Shown: positions 1 to 8,797, numbered from the stretch's first letter. The stretch: DNA of 36,061 nucleotides from Oligoflexia bacterium (GCA_903881565.1 CAIRTR010000302.1:1-36061), one strand, 5' to 3'. Translations and numbers: made by a program. Notes: a model not told the origin generated them from the letters alone.

Positions 1-1
1 C

Positions 2-1297
2 TGCCAGGAAAAGGCCCTTGAGCTCCTCAAGAATAACCCTTGCGTGTTTTTGACCGGACTTGCAGGAACCGGAAAATCGCATCTCATCGGGCAGTATATT
101 TCAAAGTTTTCAAAAAGCCCTGTCATTTTAGCCTCGACAGGCGCGGCGGCCGTGCTCATCGGTGGTCGGACGTTTCATAGTTTTTTTGGATTAGGAATTC
201 TCGAGGGTGGTCCCGAAAAGGCGGTCGAAGCGGCACTCCAGCGAAAGCCCGTCGTTAAGCGCATTCGAAAAGCTGAAGAAGTCATTATCGATGAGATCTC
301 TATGCTTCGCGGAACGGATCTTGAGGCCGCTGAAAAAGTCGCTCGCTTAAGTCGCAAAGATCCGCGGCCTTGGGGGGGCTTGAAGGTTCATGTCGTGGGG
401 GATTTTGCACAGCTCCCACCAGTTCCCGATGCCAAGGGCAACCGTGATTGGGCTTTTCGCTCGGCGGTTTGGAAAGAATCAGGATTTAAGCCCGCTTATT
501 TGCGCGAGATTGTCAGGACACGCGAGAACGAGTTTTTGGCCATTCTCAACGAAGTGAGACATGGTCGCTCGACTCCTGCCGTGGCGGATTATCTGGAGAG
601 CCATCGAATTCAAGCGGGAGAAAAAGAGGGATGTACGCATCTTTTTCCACATCGAACAACGGTTGAGAATTTCAATCTAAAGAAATTAGAGAACGTTCGC
701 GGAAAAGTGCTCTCGCTCGAAACAAAATACAGCGGGGACAAAGTCGGAATTGAAGCTTTGAAAAGAAACGCGCCGATCCCTGAAGTCTTGCAGTTAAAAG
801 AAGGCGCGCTGGTCATGCTCAGGCAAAATGATCCGGCCGGCCGCTGGGTGAATGGCAGTCTCGCCACGGTCACCAAAATTGATGATGAAGCCATCACCGT
901 GGAGTTGTCAGACGGCGATGAAGAGGAGATTGTTCCCGCGACGTTTAAGCACGTGAACGCTGAAGGCGTTGAAATCGCGTGCGCGACCAATTTTCCGCTG
1001 AACCTCGCTTGGGCTACGACGATTCACAAAAGTCAGGGCTGTACTCTGGATCGTGTCGTTATGGATCTTCGAGGACTTTGGGAGCCGGGGCACGCCTACA
1101 CGGCCCTCTCGCGGGTTCGTTCGGGAAAAGGGCTTTTTATCACGGGATGGACGCCGGCTTCGATTCGCGCCGATGCTGAAGTTCTGGCACTTTATGCAGG
1201 TCTTGAAGGGCGTACAGACATTGATTTAGGTTCGGAGTATTCGCAAGAGTCCGAGTACGCAGATCTCGATGATGCTAATCTTGAGCAAGACCCGTGA
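2..1297 (+). CDS. PIF1-family ATP-dependent DNA helicase (5' end outside window)
   Basis: Superfamily 1B DNA helicase of the PIF1/RecD2-like group, expected to unwind DNA 5' to 3' with ATP. The reading frame is open back to base 2. The residues before the first possible start (GTG at 44), including QEKALELLKNNPCVFL, match the usual PIF1 lead-in, so the true start lies to the left and the copy is partial. Visible motifs are Walker A GLAGTGKS, Walker B with IIDEISML, the VGDFAQLPPV motif, and the C-terminal ATTIHKSQG and YTALSRVRSG motifs. The last 25 or so residues are acidic (D/E/S rich). The 3' end overlaps the convergent YjbQ-family gene by 23 bases. Known: PIF1-like helicases act on G-quadruplexes and replication intermediates. 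Its role here cannot be read from the sequence. Confidence 0.9.
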   Translation, partial: CQEKALELLKNNPCVFLTGLAGTGKSHLIGQYISKFSKSPVILASTGAAAVLIGGRTFHSFFGLGILEGGPEKAVEAALQRKPVVKRIRKAEEVIIDEISMLRGTDLEAAEKVARLSRKDPRPWGGLKVHVVGDFAQLPPVPDAKGNRDWAFRSAVWKESGFKPAYLREIVRTRENEFLAILNEVRHGRSTPAVADYLESHRIQAGEKEGCTHLFPHRTTVENFNLKKLENVRGKVLSLETKYSGDKVGIEALKRNAPIPEVLQLKEGALVMLRQNDPAGRWVNGSLATVTKIDDEAITVELSDGDEEEIVPATFKHVNAEGVEIACATNFPLNLAWATTIHKSQGCTLDRVVMDLRGLWEPGHAYTALSRVRSGKGLFITGWTPASIRADAEVLALYAGLEGRTDIDLGSEYSQESEYADLDDANLEQDP

Positions 1298-1796
1298 TTT
1301 TGACTAAGATGCGTTTATTGCGACATCCGTCAAATTCTGCATAAAAAATCTGCTGCCAAGTTCCGAAATCCAAGTGCCCGTGCGTGATGGGCGCAGTCAG
1401 AGAGTGATTGGTGAGAAAACTCTTGAGGTGCGCGTCTCCGTTGTCTTCTCCGGTTTGATGATGATGATATTTTTCGCCGTAGGGGGCCAGGTTCTCGATC
1501 CATTTTGCGATGTCCTTGAGTAGCCCGCTCTCCGCATCGTTCACATACACGCCCGCCGTGATGTGCATGACGCTCACGAAGCAGAAGCCATCGATTACTT
1601 TTGAGCGATCCAAAATGTGTTCGATGTTTTCCGTGATATTGATCAAGCCGTAGCGTTTGGGTGTCTCGATGTGGATGTATTCGGTGTGGTGAATGGTCGG
1701 GAGTTTCTCAACGTGCGAGATGAGCTCGTATTTTTTGAAGCCGGGGCAGGAGTGGGCGTCGAGGATCCAGTCACTTTGTTTTGGGGGCTTTAGCAT
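1275..1796 (-). CDS. YjbQ/UPF0047 family protein
   Basis: Small cytosolic protein of the YjbQ (UPF0047, COG0432) family. Some members have thiamine-phosphate synthase side activity, but the physiological role is not settled. The diagnostic stretches are present: MHITAGVYVNDAE, the His-rich HHHQTGEDNGDAHLK and the C-terminal LDFGTWQQIFYAEFDG followed by RILVKITG. The ATG at 1796 is preferred. A TTG at 1859 would add 21 residues, and neither start has a clear Shine-Dalgarno. Even from 1796 (173 residues) it has about 35 more N-terminal residues than usual members. It converges on the helicase gene and overlaps it by 23 coding bases. tRNA-Arg lies just upstream on the other strand. Confidence 0.85.
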   Translation of the reverse strand: MLKPPKQSDWILDAHSCPGFKKYELISHVEKLPTIHHTEYIHIETPKRYGLINITENIEHILDRSKVIDGFCFVSVMHITAGVYVNDAESGLLKDIAKWIENLAPYGEKYHHHQTGEDNGDAHLKSFLTNHSLTAPITHGHLDFGTWQQIFYAEFDGCRNKRILVKITGLAQD

Positions 1797-1874
1797 ATGG
1801 TCGAGGTTATACCGGGGGGGCTTGCGGTGGGAAGAGGTTAAATTCCCTTTAGATTTCAAATCTTAAAGATAGGC

Positions 1875-1903
1875 TTGCGCTCCGCTCCGTGATCGTGTAA
1901 TCA
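1875..1903 (+). promoter_or_regulatory. putative promoter of tRNA-Arg
   Basis: TTGCGC at 1875-1880 and TAATCA at 1898-1903 are separated by exactly 17 bases, and the mature tRNA begins 22 bases after the -10. The -35 hexamer TTGCGC recurs in two other candidate promoters in this window. It is a match to sigma-70 spacing only; no start site is known. Confidence 0.35.
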
Positions 1904-1925
1904 AAAGCTTCTTCTCGATATAGGT

Positions 1926-2003
1926 GGACCCATAGCTCAGTTGGATTAGAGCGCCACACTACGGATGTGGAGGTCAGAGGTTCGAACCCTCTTGGGTCCG
2001 CCA
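1926..2003 (+). tRNA. tRNA-Arg (anticodon ACG)
   Basis: Complete cloverleaf of 78 bases with CCA encoded. The acceptor stem GGACCCA pairs with TGGGTCC, followed by discriminator G and CCA at 2001-2003. The D arm is GCTC/GAGC. The anticodon stem CCACA/TGTGG encloses the loop CTACGGA, giving anticodon ACG. The T stem AGAGG/CCTCT encloses TTCGAAC. In bacteria A34 of this tRNA is normally edited to inosine by TadA so that it reads CGU, CGC and CGA codons. It stands alone, ending 7 bases before the 3' end of the convergent L,D-transpeptidase gene. Confidence 0.97.
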
Positions 2004-2009
2004 TACATA

Positions 2010-2897
2010 TCAAAGCGGCTTCTTAACCCCAAACTCTTCAAAACAATCCACGCCATCGCATGAAGGCCAGATCAAAGGCTGTCCGCGGCGAGCGTGGCCA
2101 TAACCCTTGTAAGTCCCCTTACTGATGGCAAGCGCGTCGCCCAAGTCAGATTCAATTTGCTCATTGATCCACTCAGGATCAAGGCCCTTGTTTTCGAAAG
2201 CGACGCGGGCGGCTTTGCTGCCGCTACCATAGATGTGAATGACGGCGCTCCCTTGAACGCGGTTCACGACGTTGTCAAAAATCTCCATCGAAGTGGGAAA
2301 AGTCACTCTTACGCAACCCTTTGAAGCAGCGCTCCCGAGTTCATTGTAATGAGGGGTGGAGTGAATGAAAAAGGGGCCGTGAACATTTAGCGCCCAAAAC
2401 ATGGGCGAATTTTGGTACTTGGCTGATTTGTGAAACGGAAAGGGTTTGAATGTTTTATCTTTCCCACGACGTTTCTCGATATTAAGCGGAAAAGTACCTT
2501 CAATCGTAGTCTTGGGTGCTCTCGCGGTTGAGGCGACATAGACATTGGCGATTTGACCATCGATCGTGACGAGAACGAATTCCTTTTTTATCCCAAAACC
2601 CTTCGGACTTTTAAATACTTCGACGACCATTCGATAGGATGCAGGTCCAGTAATATTTTTGTCAGATTCGCGCAAGGTGCGGAGCGCGGGATTATCTTCT
2701 TTTGCAGAGGACAAGGTTTCGGTGTGATACTTTGCGACCCCTTTGAGTTGGTCATCCAGCATTTCGGCCAGGATTTCGGTGGGACTCATTTCGTCGTCAG
2801 ACGAGTTTTCCATGGGTTGAGCCTTTGCTGTCGAGGCGTGGGTTGCGGCGGTCATTGCAAAAACAAGTGTAGCCAGTCGAAGTAAAGATGAACTCAT
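2010..2897 (-). CDS. secreted L,D-transpeptidase (YkuD domain)
   Basis: Periplasmic enzyme of the ErfK/YbiS/YkuD family that makes 3-3 peptidoglycan cross-links or attaches proteins to peptidoglycan through a cysteine. It has an N-terminal signal peptide (hydrophobic stretch after MSSSLLR, ending near ASTAKA). The catalytic motif is HSTPHYNELG...SKGCVRV, with Cys about residue 195. The ATG at 2897 is chosen because GGAGG lies 8 bases upstream; a TTG further out at 2912 would bury that site. The C-terminal 70 residues after the domain are not recognised. In the upstream spacer TGAGTCATAACTCA (2940-2953) is an imperfect palindrome beside a TTGAGT -35-like box, possibly an operator. In predatory relatives such enzymes remodel self or prey walls; that is inference only here. 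Confidence 0.88.
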   Translation of the reverse strand: MSSSLLRLATLVFAMTAATHASTAKAQPMENSSDDEMSPTEILAEMLDDQLKGVAKYHTETLSSAKEDNPALRTLRESDKNITGPASYRMVVEVFKSPKGFGIKKEFVLVTIDGQIANVYVASTARAPKTTIEGTFPLNIEKRRGKDKTFKPFPFHKSAKYQNSPMFWALNVHGPFFIHSTPHYNELGSAASKGCVRVTFPTSMEIFDNVVNRVQGSAVIHIYGSGSKAARVAFENKGLDPEWINEQIESDLGDALAISKGTYKGYGHARRGQPLIWPSCDGVDCFEEFGVKKPL

Positions 2898-3005
2898 TGA
2901 AAAAGCCTCCAAATAAGCCGAACGTTATAGATGACGCAATGAGTCATAACTCAAGACAGAGCGGGTGTCTAGGGAAAAAGAGAGTATTCATCGGATTGGG
3001 TGATT

Positions 3006-3203
3006 CTAGTTAAATTTCACGCCTGGATCTGGCGGGCAGCCCGGGCAGGCGGCACTCACTTGTCTTGCGATATATTGCCAGAGACCCAGAATCGACTTGC
3101 GGAAAACTGTAGCAATGATCGCAACCACGCTGACAGCAAGGAGAACTGCCAAGACGTATTCAACAACGGCTTGGCCTTGATCATCATGAAAAAAATTTCT
3201 CAC
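3006..3203 (-). CDS. Flp/Tad-type small pilin-like protein
   Basis: A 65-residue protein with the type IVb (Flp) prepilin signature. A short N-terminus with a DDQG end is followed by GQAVVEY, matching the G-XXXX-EY cleavage pattern, and then a hydrophobic helix of about 20 residues (VLAVLLAVSVVAIIATVF). Known Flp pilins are cut after the G by a TadV/PilD-like peptidase and assembled by Tad machinery, none of which is in this window. The tail contains a CPGC pair, unusual for Flp pilins. The start is GTG at 3203 and no convincing Shine-Dalgarno is visible. Only 29 bases separate it from the divergent TlpA-like gene, so promoters must overlap coding sequence. It could instead be a TadE-like minor pseudopilin. 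Confidence 0.68.
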   Translation of the reverse strand: MRNFFHDDQGQAVVEYVLAVLLAVSVVAIIATVFRKSILGLWQYIARQVSAACPGCPPDPGVKFN

Positions 3204-3232
3204 TTATCCATTTTAAGGTAGAGTTCGAGCAT

Positions 3233-3805
3233 ATGGCAAGATCCCTTTGGAAAGTATTCGTCCCCGTCCTGGTCGTCTTGAGCCTTGTATTTGTGACGCT
3301 CTCCGTATTGAAATCTCAAATGAAAAGGCCCCTAAACTCTGCGGGAGATGCCAATAGCCTGGCTGTTGCCGAAATTCGAGTGGGATCAACCCTTGAAGAC
3401 CTGTCTTTTGAAAGACTCGGAGCGCCTCCGCTGCGCCTTTCAGAGCTGAAAGCCAAAGTGGTTCTCGTGAATTTTTGGGCAACTTGGTGCGATGCCTGCG
3501 TGGTTGAGATGCCTTCGATTTTAGCGCTCTGGAAGAAATATCATGCGCAGGGCTTCGAAGTGATTTCCGTGAACGTGGATGAAAATCCTGAAGCGGTCGT
3601 CCCGAGGGCTGTGGCGGCCATGAAACTTGAGTTTCCAGTCGCCGTCGATCGGGGATCGAAACTTTCGGAGCGGTTTGATGTCCATGCGATTCCGCTAACG
3701 GTTATCCTGGATCGTAACCGTAAGATTCTGGCCGTTGAAGACGGTGAGCGGGACTGGAATGGTAAAAAAGTTCAAACCCTACTCGAAGGATGGCTGGCTC
3801 AATGA
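3233..3805 (+). CDS. TlpA/ResA-like membrane-anchored thioredoxin
   Basis: Thiol-disulfide oxidoreductase of the TlpA/ResA family, held to the inner membrane by an N-terminal helix (residues about 8-26) with the thioredoxin domain outside. The active site is WCDAC (Cys86 and Cys89) in the context LVNFWATWCDAC. The cis-Pro loop is in DVHAIPLTVILD. WCDAC differs from the WCxPC common in this family, so its redox potential may differ. Known members reduce apocytochrome c or other periplasmic disulfides. The stop codon overlaps the start of the following PAP2-type gene as ATGA, suggesting translational coupling. The start is ATG at 3233, with only a weak AAGG-like site upstream. Confidence 0.88.
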   Translation: MARSLWKVFVPVLVVLSLVFVTLSVLKSQMKRPLNSAGDANSLAVAEIRVGSTLEDLSFERLGAPPLRLSELKAKVVLVNFWATWCDACVVEMPSILALWKKYHAQGFEVISVNVDENPEAVVPRAVAAMKLEFPVAVDRGSKLSERFDVHAIPLTVILDRNRKILAVEDGERDWNGKKVQTLLEGWLAQ

Positions 3806-4518
3806 ATTCTGAACCTCAATCGCAGCAAACAGCGCAGTTTGCGCCGGCTTTGCGATGGACCCTGCCTCTTTTTGTGACCCGTGAGAACCGCTTTGTCGCC
3901 GGTGTTGTTGTTTTTGCGATTGCTGCTTTTCTTTACATAACTTCAAATTGGATTCATTTTTATCCGCCACTCGTCTTACCCATGACTCCCTTGGATTCAG
4001 CGGTTCCTTTTGTCCCGGAGACGATTTGGCTTTATGTGGGAGAGTATTTTCTCTTCCTGACCGTTTTTATCATCGCGCGAAACATGGAGAATCTGAATCG
4101 GTATCTGTACTCGATTCTGGCGGTCCATATCATAACAGCCGTTATTTTCTGGATGTGGCCCACCACCTATCCGCGGGAGCTCTTTCCTTTGCCTTCGAAT
4201 CTGGACCCCTTTACGTTTTCGGTATTTGATGGCATTCGCAAAACCGACACACCTGCGAGCTGTTGCCCGAGTTTACACGTCACGTGTGTGTATCTTTCCT
4301 CCTTTTTGTTTCTGGATGAAAAGAAGGGGAAAAAGCGTATCACTTTTTGGATCTACTTCGTCTGGGCCACGGTCATTTCGGCTTCAACGCTTACGACCAA
4401 GCAGCATTATTTTGTCGATATCGTGATGGGCCTTGGGCTGGCTTTGGGGATCTATTATCTCGTCCATCGACGAATCGTATTTACCACGCGAATCGGTAGT
4501 AAGCTTCTTCAAAGCTAG
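3802..4518 (+). CDS. PAP2-superfamily membrane phosphatase/transferase
   Basis: Integral membrane protein of 238 residues with about six hydrophobic segments. It carries the PAP2 signature CCPSLHVTCVY (His about residue 159) and, 40 residues later, STLTTKQHYFVDIVMG (His about 202, Asp about 206). These are the catalytic His-His-Asp set of the branch that includes inositol-phosphorylceramide synthase-like proteins. The basic first motif (KxxxxxxRP) of bacterial PAP2 phosphatases is not visible. The substrate would be a phospholipid, sphingolipid or polyprenyl phosphate and cannot be named. The start at 3802 (ATGA overlap with the thioredoxin gene) is preferred over ATG 3790, where AAGG directly abuts the codon. 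The last 38 coding bases overlap the convergent hutI. Confidence 0.8.
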   Translation: MNSEPQSQQTAQFAPALRWTLPLFVTRENRFVAGVVVFAIAAFLYITSNWIHFYPPLVLPMTPLDSAVPFVPETIWLYVGEYFLFLTVFIIARNMENLNRYLYSILAVHIITAVIFWMWPTTYPRELFPLPSNLDPFTFSVFDGIRKTDTPASCCPSLHVTCVYLSSFLFLDEKKGKKRITFWIYFVWATVISASTLTTKQHYFVDIVMGLGLALGIYYLVHRRIVFTTRIGSKLLQS

Positions 4519-5707
4519 AAAACGGCAAGACTGCGAAATCCGCGTCTTTTCCCTTTTCCAAGGAACCCTTTCGCGATTGAAGCCCTAAAGCCTTAGCCCC
4601 TGAATAGGTGACTGCCGACAGAATTTCGGCGCGGCTCATCCCCAGATAAAGGGCTGCGATGGTCATAATCGTGGGCAACGATAAACACATGCAGGTGCCG
4701 GGGTTGAAATCAGTAGCGAGTGCTACACACGCCCCAGCCTCAATGAGTTTTCGAGCCGGTGCATGGGGGGCCTTTAGATAAAACGCGGTCCCGGGCAACA
4801 AAACCGCAACCGTATTTGAGGGGGCGAGTTTGGTGATGCTGCGGTCGGAGATTCGGAGCAAATGATCGGCTGAAAGTGAGCCCAGCTCTGCCGCAAGTGC
4901 GGCCGATTCGGTGTTCGCAAGCTCATCGGCGTGCATGCGAGTTTGCAGTCGGAGCGCGCGAGCCTTTTGAAGAATCGCTCGACCTTCAGCAAGCGTATAA
5001 TAGCCCGCATCGATAAAGACGTCGCAACAATCAGCAAGTTTCTTGCGAGCGACTTCGGGAAGCATGTGTTCTAGAATCTCGCGCATATACGCCTCTCGAG
5101 ACTGCTCAGGCGGGAACGCGTGCGCTCCTAAGAAAGTCGATGAAAAGGTATATTCAGGAAACCGCGTCTTAAGCCGCTTGATCACGCTCAAGATTTTGAG
5201 TTCAGTTTCGAAGTCGAGGCCATATCCACTTTTGATCTCAAAGGTACGCACGCCGTACGACGCAGACTTCTTGACCCGCTCAACCGCAAGAGCTTCAAGC
5301 TGCTTTTCGGTGGCTTCGCGAGTTGCGCGAACGGTCTTGAGAATTCCTCCGCCTTTTTCGGCAATTTGTTGATAGGTAGCGCCCCCACAGCGTGCGGCAA
5401 ACTCGTCAGCCCGGTTTCCCGCAAAAACAAGGTGGGTGTGACAGTCTACGAACCCTGGGATGAGGGAGTGCTTCATTCGCAAATTCTTCTTCGGAATTTT
5501 CGCAAATCGCCTTGGAAGCTCGGAGGTCTTGCCTGTCCAAATAACTTTATGGGGAAGGGTTTTGCCTTGTACGACCTTGGTCGAATAGACCAAAGCGCCA
5601 TCGGGGATCGCGCCTAGATCCTCTTCCGTAATGTGCCGGCCATCTTTTTGCGAGACCCCGGCCCCCGTGATCAATTCACTTGCGTGAATGAGTGCTCGAA
5701 GTTTCAT
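4481..5707 (-). CDS. hutI: imidazolonepropionase HutI
   Basis: Third enzyme of histidine degradation. It hydrolyses imidazolone-5-propionate to N-formimino-L-glutamate in the cytosol. It has 408 residues, the usual length. The amidohydrolase metal motif CHTH follows IPGFVD, and [19 protein letters not shown] is characteristic of HutI. Further metal and substrate residues lie in [24 protein letters not shown] and [11 protein letters not shown]. The start at 5707 is chosen because its ATG overlaps the hutU stop as ATGA, which implies co-translation downstream of hutU. A longer form from 5767 would overlap hutU by 60 bases more. The 3' end overlaps the PAP2-type gene by 38 bases. Confidence 0.96.
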   Translation of the reverse strand: MKLRALIHASELITGAGVSQKDGRHITEEDLGAIPDGALVYSTKVVQGKTLPHKVIWTGKTSELPRRFAKIPKKNLRMKHSLIPGFVDCHTHLVFAGNRADEFAARCGGATYQQIAEKGGGILKTVRATREATEKQLEALAVERVKKSASYGVRTFEIKSGYGLDFETELKILSVIKRLKTRFPEYTFSSTFLGAHAFPPEQSREAYMREILEHMLPEVARKKLADCCDVFIDAGYYTLAEGRAILQKARALRLQTRMHADELANTESAALAAELGSLSADHLLRISDRSITKLAPSNTVAVLLPGTAFYLKAPHAPARKLIEAGACVALATDFNPGTCMCLSLPTIMTIAALYLGMSRAEILSAVTYSGAKALGLQSRKGSLEKGKDADFAVLPFSSFEEAYYRFAW

Positions 5708-7395
5708 GTTTTTAGCATCGGAATTTTTCCGCCTCGCGCAGCAAACGTGGTTTGTGCGATTTCGCATGAGCGCTCATAACCTGCATCCGCGTGGCGAATG
5801 ATGCCCATGCCGGGGTCTGAATTAAGCACCCGAGTCAGGCGCCAATCTGCATCGACAGTTCCATCCGCGACTACGACCATGCCGGCGTGGATGGAGTAAC
5901 CTATGCCCACGCCCCCACCGTGATGCACACTTACCCACGACGCACCGTTGACGGAGTTCACAAGTGCATTGAGGATCGGCCAATCAGCCACGGCGTCGCT
6001 GCCGTCTTTCATTCCTTCGGTTTCGCGATTAGGGGATGCGACCGAGCCGCAATCCAGGTGGTCACGACCAATAACGATCGGAGCTTTGACTTTGCCTTTT
6101 CTCACCAAGTCATTGAAGAGAAGGCCAGCCTTTTCGCGCTGACCATAACCCAACCAGCAGATGCGCGCGGGCAAACCTTGATAAGCGATTCGCTCTTGCG
6201 CCATTTTTATCCAGCGCGCGAGCCCGTGGTCTTCAGGAAAAAGCTCTTGGAGTGCATCATCCGTGACTTTGATGTCAGCGGGATCACCCGAGAGCGCGAC
6301 CCAACGAAACGGGCCTCGACCCTCACAAAACTGGGGCCGAATATAAGCGGGCACAAATCCCGGAAAATCAAACGCGTTCTTTACGCCCGCCTTCACGGCT
6401 TGCGCGCGAATATTGTTTCCGTAATCAAAGACGTGGGCGCCGCGCTTTTTGAACTCAAGCATGGCTTCAACATGTTTTCCCATGCTCGCAATCGAGCGCT
6501 CGATATATTGTTTAGGATCGCGTTTACGTAATTCCTCAGCCTCTGGGATCGTAAGCCCTGTGGGGATATAACCATTGAGTTCATCGTGGGCAGAGGTTTG
6601 GTCGGTCACAAGGTCTGGGAGGAAATCGCGCTTGAGTAACTCCCATAAAACTTCAGCAGCGTTCCCCACGATCCCGATACTAAGTCCTTTTTTTTCGGCC
6701 TGTGCTGCGCGAACGCGCAGGAGGGCATCGTCGAGCGAGGCTGCAAGTTCGTCAAGGTAACGCGTTTCGAGCCTGCGCTTTACACGGGAGGGATCAACTT
6801 CAATGTTCAGCGAAACAGCACCGGCCATCGACGCGGCAAGGGGTTGAGCGCCACCCATTCCTCCAAGGCCGGCGGTGAGAATGACTTTTCCAGCGAGACT
6901 GCCATTGTAATGTTGGCGTCCCGCCTCGGCAAACGTTTCGTACGTGCCTTGGATAATGCCTTGTGTACCGATGTAGATCCAAGATCCAGCCGTCATTTGG
7001 CCGTACATCATCAGACCTTTGTGTTCGAGGTCGCGAAAATGCTCCCAAGTCGCCCAGTGAGGAACGAGCATGCTATTGGAGAGAAGAACACGAGGAGCAA
7101 GGGGATGAGTGGGGAGTACCGCCACGGGTTTTCCACTTTGTATAAGGAGGGTTTGATCGGATTCAAGGTTCTTCAGGCTCTCGACGATCGCATCAAAACA
7201 TTCCCAATTGCGCGCAGCTTTTCCGCTGCCGCCGTAGACAACGAGATCCTCGGGCCGTTCAGCCACATCGGGGTCGAGATTGTTCATCAGCATGCGAAGT
7301 GCGGCTTCTTGGTGCCAACCTTTGCATTGAAGGGTTGTTCCACGAGTTGCACGGATAATTCGTTTGGGTTCTGAGGTAGGTGACATGGAAAGCAT
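5704..7395 (-). CDS. hutU: urocanate hydratase HutU
   Basis: Second enzyme of histidine degradation, converting urocanate to imidazolone propionate with tightly bound NAD+. It has 563 residues, full length. The NAD-binding segment [15 protein letters not shown] and the active-site segment [18 protein letters not shown] (catalytic Cys) are intact, and the N-terminal [19 protein letters not shown] is typical. Start candidates are ATG 7395 and ATG 7386, neither with a strong Shine-Dalgarno. Reading further upstream would run through the repeat region and is unlikely. It is first in a two-gene unit with hutI. Histidine ammonia-lyase (hutH), which makes urocanate, is not in the window and must be elsewhere or absent. 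The control region is probably the repeat cluster at 7421-7486. Confidence 0.95.
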   Translation of the reverse strand: MLSMSPTSEPKRIIRATRGTTLQCKGWHQEAALRMLMNNLDPDVAERPEDLVVYGGSGKAARNWECFDAIVESLKNLESDQTLLIQSGKPVAVLPTHPLAPRVLLSNSMLVPHWATWEHFRDLEHKGLMMYGQMTAGSWIYIGTQGIIQGTYETFAEAGRQHYNGSLAGKVILTAGLGGMGGAQPLAASMAGAVSLNIEVDPSRVKRRLETRYLDELAASLDDALLRVRAAQAEKKGLSIGIVGNAAEVLWELLKRDFLPDLVTDQTSAHDELNGYIPTGLTIPEAEELRKRDPKQYIERSIASMGKHVEAMLEFKKRGAHVFDYGNNIRAQAVKAGVKNAFDFPGFVPAYIRPQFCEGRGPFRWVALSGDPADIKVTDDALQELFPEDHGLARWIKMAQERIAYQGLPARICWLGYGQREKAGLLFNDLVRKGKVKAPIVIGRDHLDCGSVASPNRETEGMKDGSDAVADWPILNALVNSVNGASWVSVHHGGGVGIGYSIHAGMVVVADGTVDADWRLTRVLNSDPGMGIIRHADAGYERSCEIAQTTFAARGGKIPMLKT

Positions 7396-7420
7396 CTTAG
7401 CGCGGGTGGGTTCGGACGAC

Positions 7421-7486
7421 AAGGGTGTCAAATTCGATAAATTGCCACCCTTTTTACCGTCAAATTTCATTAAAAGGGTGGCAATT
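7421..7486. promoter_or_regulatory. three-half-site operator-like region with 15-bp inverted repeat
   Basis: Three copies of a half-site lie between divergent hutU and the ATPase gene. Copy 1 is AAGGGTGTCAAATT (+, 7421-7434). Copy 2 is AAAAGGGTGGCAATT on the minus strand (7440-7454). Copy 3 is the same on plus (7472-7486). Copies 2 and 3 form a perfect 15-bp inverted repeat with a 17-base loop. On minus, TTGACG within the loop is 17 bases from a poor -10 (TTATCG) pointing at hutU. On plus, TATACT at 7486-7491 overlaps the right arm and points at the ATPase. The arrangement suits a repressor site shared by both genes, but a structured RNA leader is also possible. Confidence 0.6.
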
Positions 7487-7527
7487 ATACTTCTATGGCT
7501 CTAATATAGGAACGGAGGGATCCTCTT

Positions 7528-8700
7528 ATGGTACATTCACGGCTGCGACATGCGGAAAAGCCCATTCGAGATCTGGCAAAGTTTTGGCCGGTCGTCGGAG
7601 TTGTTGGACTTAGGCAGTGCGGAAAAACCACCCTGCTTGAAAAGAATCTGCAGTTGCCGAATTTCCTCTCTTTTGATGATGAGGAGGTGCGAGATGAGGC
7701 GCAGGCCTCGGGAAAAGTATTCTTGTCTCGACACACTCCTCCCCTTGCGCTTGATGAGGTTCAAAAAGTTCCGGAGATCTTCGACGCGATAAAGCATAAA
7801 GTGGATCGTAAACGAATTCCGGGTCAGTTCTATTTGACGGGCAGTGTGAGGTTTACAAGTCTTGAAGCTGTTCGGGAGTCCCTTACCGGTCGCATCGGAT
7901 TGTTGCATCTTCATCCTTTTACATTAGCGGAAGCGCACAAAAAGGAATTGATTGATATTCAGACAGTTCCCAAGCACTCACCTCGTTTTAGCATTGAAGA
8001 GTTTTCGCAAAACATGGCTCTCGGCGGCTTGCCTGTTCCATTATTCACACGAGACATCAAACAGCGATGGAACTATTTTGATCAGTGGGTTCAAACACTT
8101 TTGTTGCGAGATTTACGGCGGTTGATTCCGGGGCGGTATGATCCAGAGCTTGCGCAACAGCTTTTACAGGGAATTGGAAAGATATTGCTCAATGGTGAAT
8201 TGCCTACCTATCGAACACTCCCGTGGCCAGCGGCAAAGATTGGGAAATATCTTTTAGCATTCGAGAACTGCTTTGTTCTGCGCAAAATCAATCCTCACCC
8301 GGCAGGTGTAGGGCAGCCCGCATACTATTTTGGAGATTCAGGCCTTGCTTGGTTCTTTATGAATCAGGCCAAGGGCGAAGAAGGTAGTCTCAGTTTAGCC
8401 CGCCACTTCCTTTTGAATGAGATCTTTTCGGGAATCGAGTATAATCAGGCTCCCGTTCAAAATACGATCACCTATTTCAAACACGGAAAATCAAAACCGG
8501 TGGACCTCATCTGGAACGATGTACCTATGAAGATGGTGCTATCGACACGGCTCACTCAGCTGGGTTGGGAAGAGCGCGCACTCCATGGCGCGATGAAAGC
8601 GCTTAAACAGAAAACCGCATACCTCATTGCGCCTGTGGAAAAGTCTCATCCTGCCAACCGAAAAGAAATTGGCGTTCTGCCCTGGTCAGCTTGGAGTTAG
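7528..8700 (+). CDS. AAA_14/DUF4143 ATPase
   Basis: ATPase of the ATP_bind AAA_14 family with a C-terminal DUF4143 domain, 390 residues. The P-loop is GLRQCGKTT (family usually GxRxxGKTT), Walker B is LALDEVQKVP, and sensor 1 is FYLTGSVRF. The family arrangement follows with PFTLAEA and then LLLRDLRRL, LLNGELPTYRTL, YLLAFENCFVLRKI and a nuclease-like YYFGDSGLAWFF region. The family has no settled function; members are mobile and often single. Start ATG 7528 has GGAGGG 8 bases upstream. It is divergent from hutU and shares its unusual repeat-bearing spacer. No partner gene follows in the same direction within 160 bases. Confidence 0.88.
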   Translation: MVHSRLRHAEKPIRDLAKFWPVVGVVGLRQCGKTTLLEKNLQLPNFLSFDDEEVRDEAQASGKVFLSRHTPPLALDEVQKVPEIFDAIKHKVDRKRIPGQFYLTGSVRFTSLEAVRESLTGRIGLLHLHPFTLAEAHKKELIDIQTVPKHSPRFSIEEFSQNMALGGLPVPLFTRDIKQRWNYFDQWVQTLLLRDLRRLIPGRYDPELAQQLLQGIGKILLNGELPTYRTLPWPAAKIGKYLLAFENCFVLRKINPHPAGVGQPAYYFGDSGLAWFFMNQAKGEEGSLSLARHFLLNEIFSGIEYNQAPVQNTITYFKHGKSKPVDLIWNDVPMKMVLSTRLTQLGWEERALHGAMKALKQKTAYLIAPVEKSHPANRKEIGVLPWSAWS

Positions 8701-8797
8701 TGTAAATTGGTGCCAAGGTTTTGACGGAAACCACCTCAAATTGCCGCTGATTTCTATACTTTCTCAAGAATCATGTGGTCCATCCCATAAAAACAGT

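Noticed and set aside
8701-8750. TTTTGACGG and AAATTG-type words after the ATPase gene resemble words in the repeat region before it, as if terminal repeats of a mobile element.
   Set aside because: Only 8-9 bases match and the arms do not align over a longer stretch. There is no target-site duplication or transposase.
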